In this document: positions 5,998 to 7,934 of the stretch, in pieces
Layout of the letters: each line of letters starts with the position of its first letter
How positions within the stretch are numbered: position 1 is the stretch's first letter
DNA from: Nitrososphaerales archaeon TH526
GTDB lineage: Archaea; Thermoproteota; Nitrososphaeria; Nitrososphaerales; Nitrososphaeraceae
Reading direction: 5' to 3'
DNA: 7,934 bases
Assembly (NCBI GenBank): GCA_014523665.1
Contig: JAATVR010000697.1
Location: forward strand, 1 to 7,934
Position numbers and translations under genes: made by a program
The notes under the pieces: model-generated
The model's input: only the letters and a program-made list of their open reading frames with translations
Told to the model about the DNA's origin: nothing
Databases searched by the model: none

Positions 5998-6591
5998 TTA
6001 CACAATACGATTGGTTTTTGCTTTAATTTTGCTTAGCAAACATTCAAAGCTGTTCTTAGCACTATCTACAGAATTTCTGACCTTATATGCGGGCTCAAAA
6101 TACACACAAAGGAATGCACCTCGGTCGGCACTGGAATAAGAATCGTGAAGTGTATTACCCAGAGAAGTAATTGCCAATATGACATCATCCTTACTGCATC
6201 CTGACACCTGAAAATAAGTCAGTGCGTTATCTCCGCCGATGCTTCTGGAGACAAACAAAGGATTATTATTGCTATTAACATCTTCGGTTGAAAGGGCGCA
6301 GCACTTTTCTATTGTCCATAAAAGGAAATCTGAGTAAAAGAAATACATATCACCACAATTGAAATCAACTCCAAGTGTTACGTCAATCTTTGCATCGCCT
6401 ATACGCTTGGAACTCTTAACAGCGTCAGTGTCATTTTCTTTATTAGTCATATTATTTGATTGGATAGACTTGCTTTGTCCTACCAGCAATTTTCCACTCC
6501 GATCTGCGATACATACAAATTTGATGTGTCGATCCATTGTAATAATATCTGAGCATGTTTGATTCACGATCGCACGATCTTTTCTATCCAT
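5998..6591 (-). CDS. Uncharacterised archaeal protein with sensor-like N-terminal segment
   Basis: I do not recognise a characterised family for this 197-residue protein. Residues about 9-40 (VNQTCSDIITMDRHIKFVCI followed by ADRSGKLLVGQ) resemble the opening of a group of ammonia-oxidiser proteins that read roughly IRFAGVIDKDGKLIAGG, a strand-turn-strand seen in roadblock/LC7- or profilin-like sensor folds. This comparison is from memory and weak. A polar Asn/Lys/Asp-rich linker (41-64) follows, then alternating strands and helices with DMYFFYSDFLLWTIEKCCAL (81-100) and GAFLCVYFEPAY (158-169). There is no signal peptide and no clear membrane helix. Six Cys residues (13, 27, 79, 97, 98, 132) plus Cys162 and Cys184 make it Cys-rich for its size. 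ATG 6591 is favoured because a TATA element at 6612-6624 predicts transcription start beside it; ATG 6534 (MDRHIKF) is an alternative. It is convergent with the ribbon-helix-helix gene. Confidence 0.7.
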   Translation of the reverse strand: MDRKDRAIVNQTCSDIITMDRHIKFVCIADRSGKLLVGQSKSIQSNNMTNKENDTDAVKSSKRIGDAKIDVTLGVDFNCGDMYFFYSDFLLWTIEKCCALSTEDVNSNNNPLFVSRSIGGDNALTYFQVSGCSKDDVILAITSLGNTLHDSYSSADRGAFLCVYFEPAYKVRNSVDSAKNSFECLLSKIKAKTNRIV

Positions 6592-6611
6592 CGATTGTCT
6601 GCATTTAATGT

Positions 6612-6624
6612 AGATATTATATTT
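6612..6624 (-). promoter_or_regulatory. TATA box of the gene at 5998-6591
   Basis: On the minus strand this reads CAAATATAATATC, 21-33 nt before the ATG at 6591. This spacing predicts a leaderless or nearly leaderless transcript and supports that start. The GCAGT tandem repeat lies immediately upstream of it. Confidence 0.5.
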
Positions 6625-6640
6625 GGAGTATGTCTGCTCT

Positions 6641-6658
6641 GCAGTGCAGTGCAGTGCA
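6641..6658. repeat. GCAGT pentanucleotide tandem repeat, about 3.6 copies
   Basis: Three perfect GCAGT units are followed by GCA. The repeat lies about 17 bp upstream of the TATA box of the minus-strand gene at 5998-6591 and inside the regulator-like remnant frame. A 5-bp unit can change copy number by polymerase slippage, which would alter promoter spacing or reading frame. Confidence 0.7.
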
Positions 6659-6694
6659 TTACTATGACTGTAAATACATTGAATCTAGAAGTAA

Positions 6695-6744
6695 GTAGTA
6701 ATAATACTACATATACACTGTGCTCAACACCACTTTCTGTGGTG
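6695..6744. repeat. Two adjacent small inverted repeats
   Basis: GTAGTA-N4-TACTAC at 6695-6710 and CACCAC-N5-GTGGTG at 6728-6744 are both perfect 6-bp arms with short loops, 17 bp apart. They lie in the low-complexity part of the 6592-6897 interval. They may be paired binding sites or simple by-products of biased sequence; no assignment is possible. Confidence 0.35.
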
Positions 6745-6886
6745 GTGGATATACAGGCTTGAATAGTTAGAAGGTCAAAGACGTTACTTTCTTTTGTGAT
6801 CTGAATATCATCGTCAACTGCAAGTACGCGAGTATACATACATGAAATCTTCAATATTAGAATAAGAAAAAAGCTAATGAATTAAA

Positions 6887-6891
6887 AAGGA
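6887..6891 (+). promoter_or_regulatory. Ribosome binding site deciding the GTG start at 6898
   Basis: AAGGA lies six bases before GTG 6898, a good Shine-Dalgarno spacing. There is an in-frame TAA at 6883-6885 and no ATG in frame until 7189, so this site is the main reason to start the second Cdc48 gene at 6898. An ATTAAAAAG element at 6881-6889 also resembles a TATA box; if it is used, transcription would begin after this GTG and TTG 6988 would be the first usable start. Confidence 0.4.
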
Positions 6892-6897
6892 CGCTTT

Positions 6898-7934
6898 GTG
6901 CTATTCTACCCTAATTTCCTGTCCTTTAGGATCGCCCGAATAGATCCTAAGGTCTCACAAGATTGCCAAATACAGACTGGAGATGCATTGAAGATATCCT
7001 CCGAAAAAACAGATACCATTGCCCTAAGCTGGCCTGCTCGACAGGACGATTATGGTAAATGGTTGATAAGAATTGATGGATACCTACGAAATAAGCTTGA
7101 TGTGGGAATCAATGATAGGGTACAGGTTTCAAAAGCTGTAACAAAAGATGCAAAAAGCGTTACGCTTGCACCAGCTGAACCATTAAGGATGCTTGGGGCA
7201 GAAAAATACTTGAGTGAGATTTTAGAAGGACAAATCGTAACCAATGGTGACATAATTCCCTTAGGGATCATGGGTCAAACCATTCATTTGGTTGTGGTTT
7301 CCACTAACCCATCACGAGGAGCCCTCGTAATAACAAGTAATACTGAAATAGCAATTTCCGAGGATATTGCAGACGCTATCTCAAAGGATGAAATGATAAC
7401 AGTTGCGTATGAAGACGTGGGGGGCTTGAGAAATGAGGTCCGCAAGATTGGAGAGATGGTTGAATTACCACTACGCAATCCAGAATTATTCAAGAGACTA
7501 GGAATTCAAGCCCCTAAAGGTGTTATATTACATGGACCACCCGGCACAGGAAAAACATTGTTGGCCAAGGCAATTGCAAATGAAACCACTGCTAATTTCT
7601 ATTCTTTAAGTGGACTTGAGATCATGAGCAAATTTTACGGAGAGAACGAGGAACGACTACGGAACATGTTTCAACATGCAGAGCAAAATTCTCCAGAGAT
7701 ACTTTTTGTCGATGAGCTAGATTCGATAGCTCCAAAAAGAGAAGTTTCTGGAGAAGTGGAACGACGAATTGTATCCCAACTATTGTCTTTGATGGATGGC
7801 CTTTCTTCCAGAGGCAAGGTTGTCGTCATAGGGGCGACTAATCGAGTAAACGCAATTGACCCTGCATTGCGTCGGCCGGGCCGGTTTGACAGGGAGATAG
7901 AATTAGGTGTCCCCGACAGAGAAGGTAGACTAGA
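6898..7934 (+). CDS. Cdc48/VAT-type AAA ATPase (copy 2), altered N-terminus, runs off the window
   Basis: The frame codes for 345 residues to the right edge. Residues 11-32 onward ([12 protein letters not shown], then QTGDALKI) enter the Cdc48 N domain partway through. Next come the second N subdomain (about 90-155, with [11 protein letters not shown]) and most of D1: EDVGGL, Walker A GPPGTGKT (213-220), pore segment SKFYGENEE, Walker B LFVDELD (D272, E273), GATNRV, and RRPGRFDRE with both arginine-finger positions (R326, R329). All visible D1 motifs are intact, so hexamer assembly and ATP hydrolysis by D1 are plausible. The oddity is the front end. Instead of the usual ~39 residues ending SSKDVGRR, it has [10 protein letters not shown], unrelated in any frame, so the first strands of the double-psi barrel are lost. 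GTG 6898 has a ribosome binding site; TTG 6988 is an alternative. It is a diverged paralogue of the damaged gene at 333-1636. Whether D2 follows lies outside the window. Confidence 0.85.
   Translation, partial: MLFYPNFLSFRIARIDPKVSQDCQIQTGDALKISSEKTDTIALSWPARQDDYGKWLIRIDGYLRNKLDVGINDRVQVSKAVTKDAKSVTLAPAEPLRMLGAEKYLSEILEGQIVTNGDIIPLGIMGQTIHLVVVSTNPSRGALVITSNTEIAISEDIADAISKDEMITVAYEDVGGLRNEVRKIGEMVELPLRNPELFKRLGIQAPKGVILHGPPGTGKTLLAKAIANETTANFYSLSGLEIMSKFYGENEERLRNMFQHAEQNSPEILFVDELDSIAPKREVSGEVERRIVSQLLSLMDGLSSRGKVVVIGATNRVNAIDPALRRPGRFDREIELGVPDREGRL

Larger units (their letters stand above)
6564..6854 (-). pseudogene. Possible remnant of a response-regulator receiver gene
   Basis: The minus-strand frame opens (ATG 6839 or TTG 6854) with MYTRVLAVDDDIQIT. 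This matches the first strand and acidic pocket of CheY-like receiver domains (hhhVDDD). After about 15 residues the resemblance ends. The remaining ~75 codons show no phosphoacceptor Asp strand, no conserved Thr/Ser or Lys positions, and run through simple repeats, including the GCAGT tract. The frame also overlaps the promoter and first codons of the gene at 5998-6591. I read it as a 5' stub of a decayed regulator gene, or as a chance match in AT-rich DNA. Nothing else in 6592-6897 is supported as a gene. Confidence 0.3.

Noticed and set aside
5936..6139. Plus-strand 67-codon frame with hydrophobic residues after the ribbon-helix-helix gene.
   Set aside because: Most of it is antisense to the C-terminus of the gene at 5998-6591, it has no ribosome binding site, and the composition looks accidental.
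447..6975. Idea that copy 2 is the very segment deleted from copy 1 and moved downstream.
   Set aside because: The two overlap for the 16 codons starting RIARIDPK, and the overlapping 48 bases differ at 12 positions, so they are diverged paralogues rather than recently separated pieces.
7050..7493. Two minus-strand open frames of 69 and 73 codons.
   Set aside because: Both are antisense to the N domain and D1 of the second Cdc48 copy.
1..7934. Insertion sequence or integrase as the cause of the cdc48 rearrangement.
   Set aside because: No transposase or recombinase motif, no terminal inverted repeats and no target-site duplications were seen at either cdc48 breakpoint.

Overview
The window looks like chromosomal DNA from an ammonia-oxidising archaeon (Nitrososphaerota/Thaumarchaeota; Nitrososphaera or Nitrosocosmicus-like is my inference). 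The base composition is AT-rich. Genes are mostly single units, each preceded by a TATA-like box 25-40 nt from the start codon, with little or no leader. The protein set also fits: archaeal Cdc48/VAT AAA+ ATPases, four-CBS proteins, a GpgS-like glycosyltransferase, and a ribbon-helix-helix protein whose C-terminal domain I know from this phylum.

Layout. 1-120 (-): the start of a universal stress protein that runs off the left edge. 333-1636 (+): a damaged Cdc48 gene. A 57-codon N-terminal piece is followed directly by the end of D1 and all of D2, so about 1 kb coding for the rest of the N domain and most of D1 is missing. The D2 part stays open for 357 codons but has Asn in place of the Walker B Asp. 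1861-2879 (+): a four-CBS protein that appears frameshifted after 38 codons. 3057-3857 (-): a second four-CBS protein, tail-to-tail with the first. 4158-4976 (-): a GT81/GpgS-like glycosyltransferase. 5176-5808 (+): a ribbon-helix-helix protein, divergent from the glycosyltransferase. 5998-6591 (-): an uncharacterised protein with a sensor-like N-terminal segment. 6564-6854 (-): a possible response-regulator remnant. 6898 to the right edge (+): a second Cdc48 paralogue with normal D1 motifs but with the first ~39 residues of the N domain replaced by about 10 unrelated ones.

How the parts relate. The two Cdc48 genes lie about 6.5 kb apart on the same strand and carry different, almost complementary lesions. 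They are diverged paralogues (36 of 48 bases identical where they overlap), not two pieces of one recently split gene. Together with the frameshifted CBS gene and the regulator remnant, they suggest a gene-decay or rearrangement region, although sequencing errors could explain the single-base lesions. The CBS proteins probably sense adenine nucleotides, the glycosyltransferase probably makes a glyceryl-glycoside compatible-solute precursor, and the ribbon-helix-helix protein is probably a transcription factor. I see no operon joining them, and no tRNA, rRNA, CRISPR array or complete insertion sequence.
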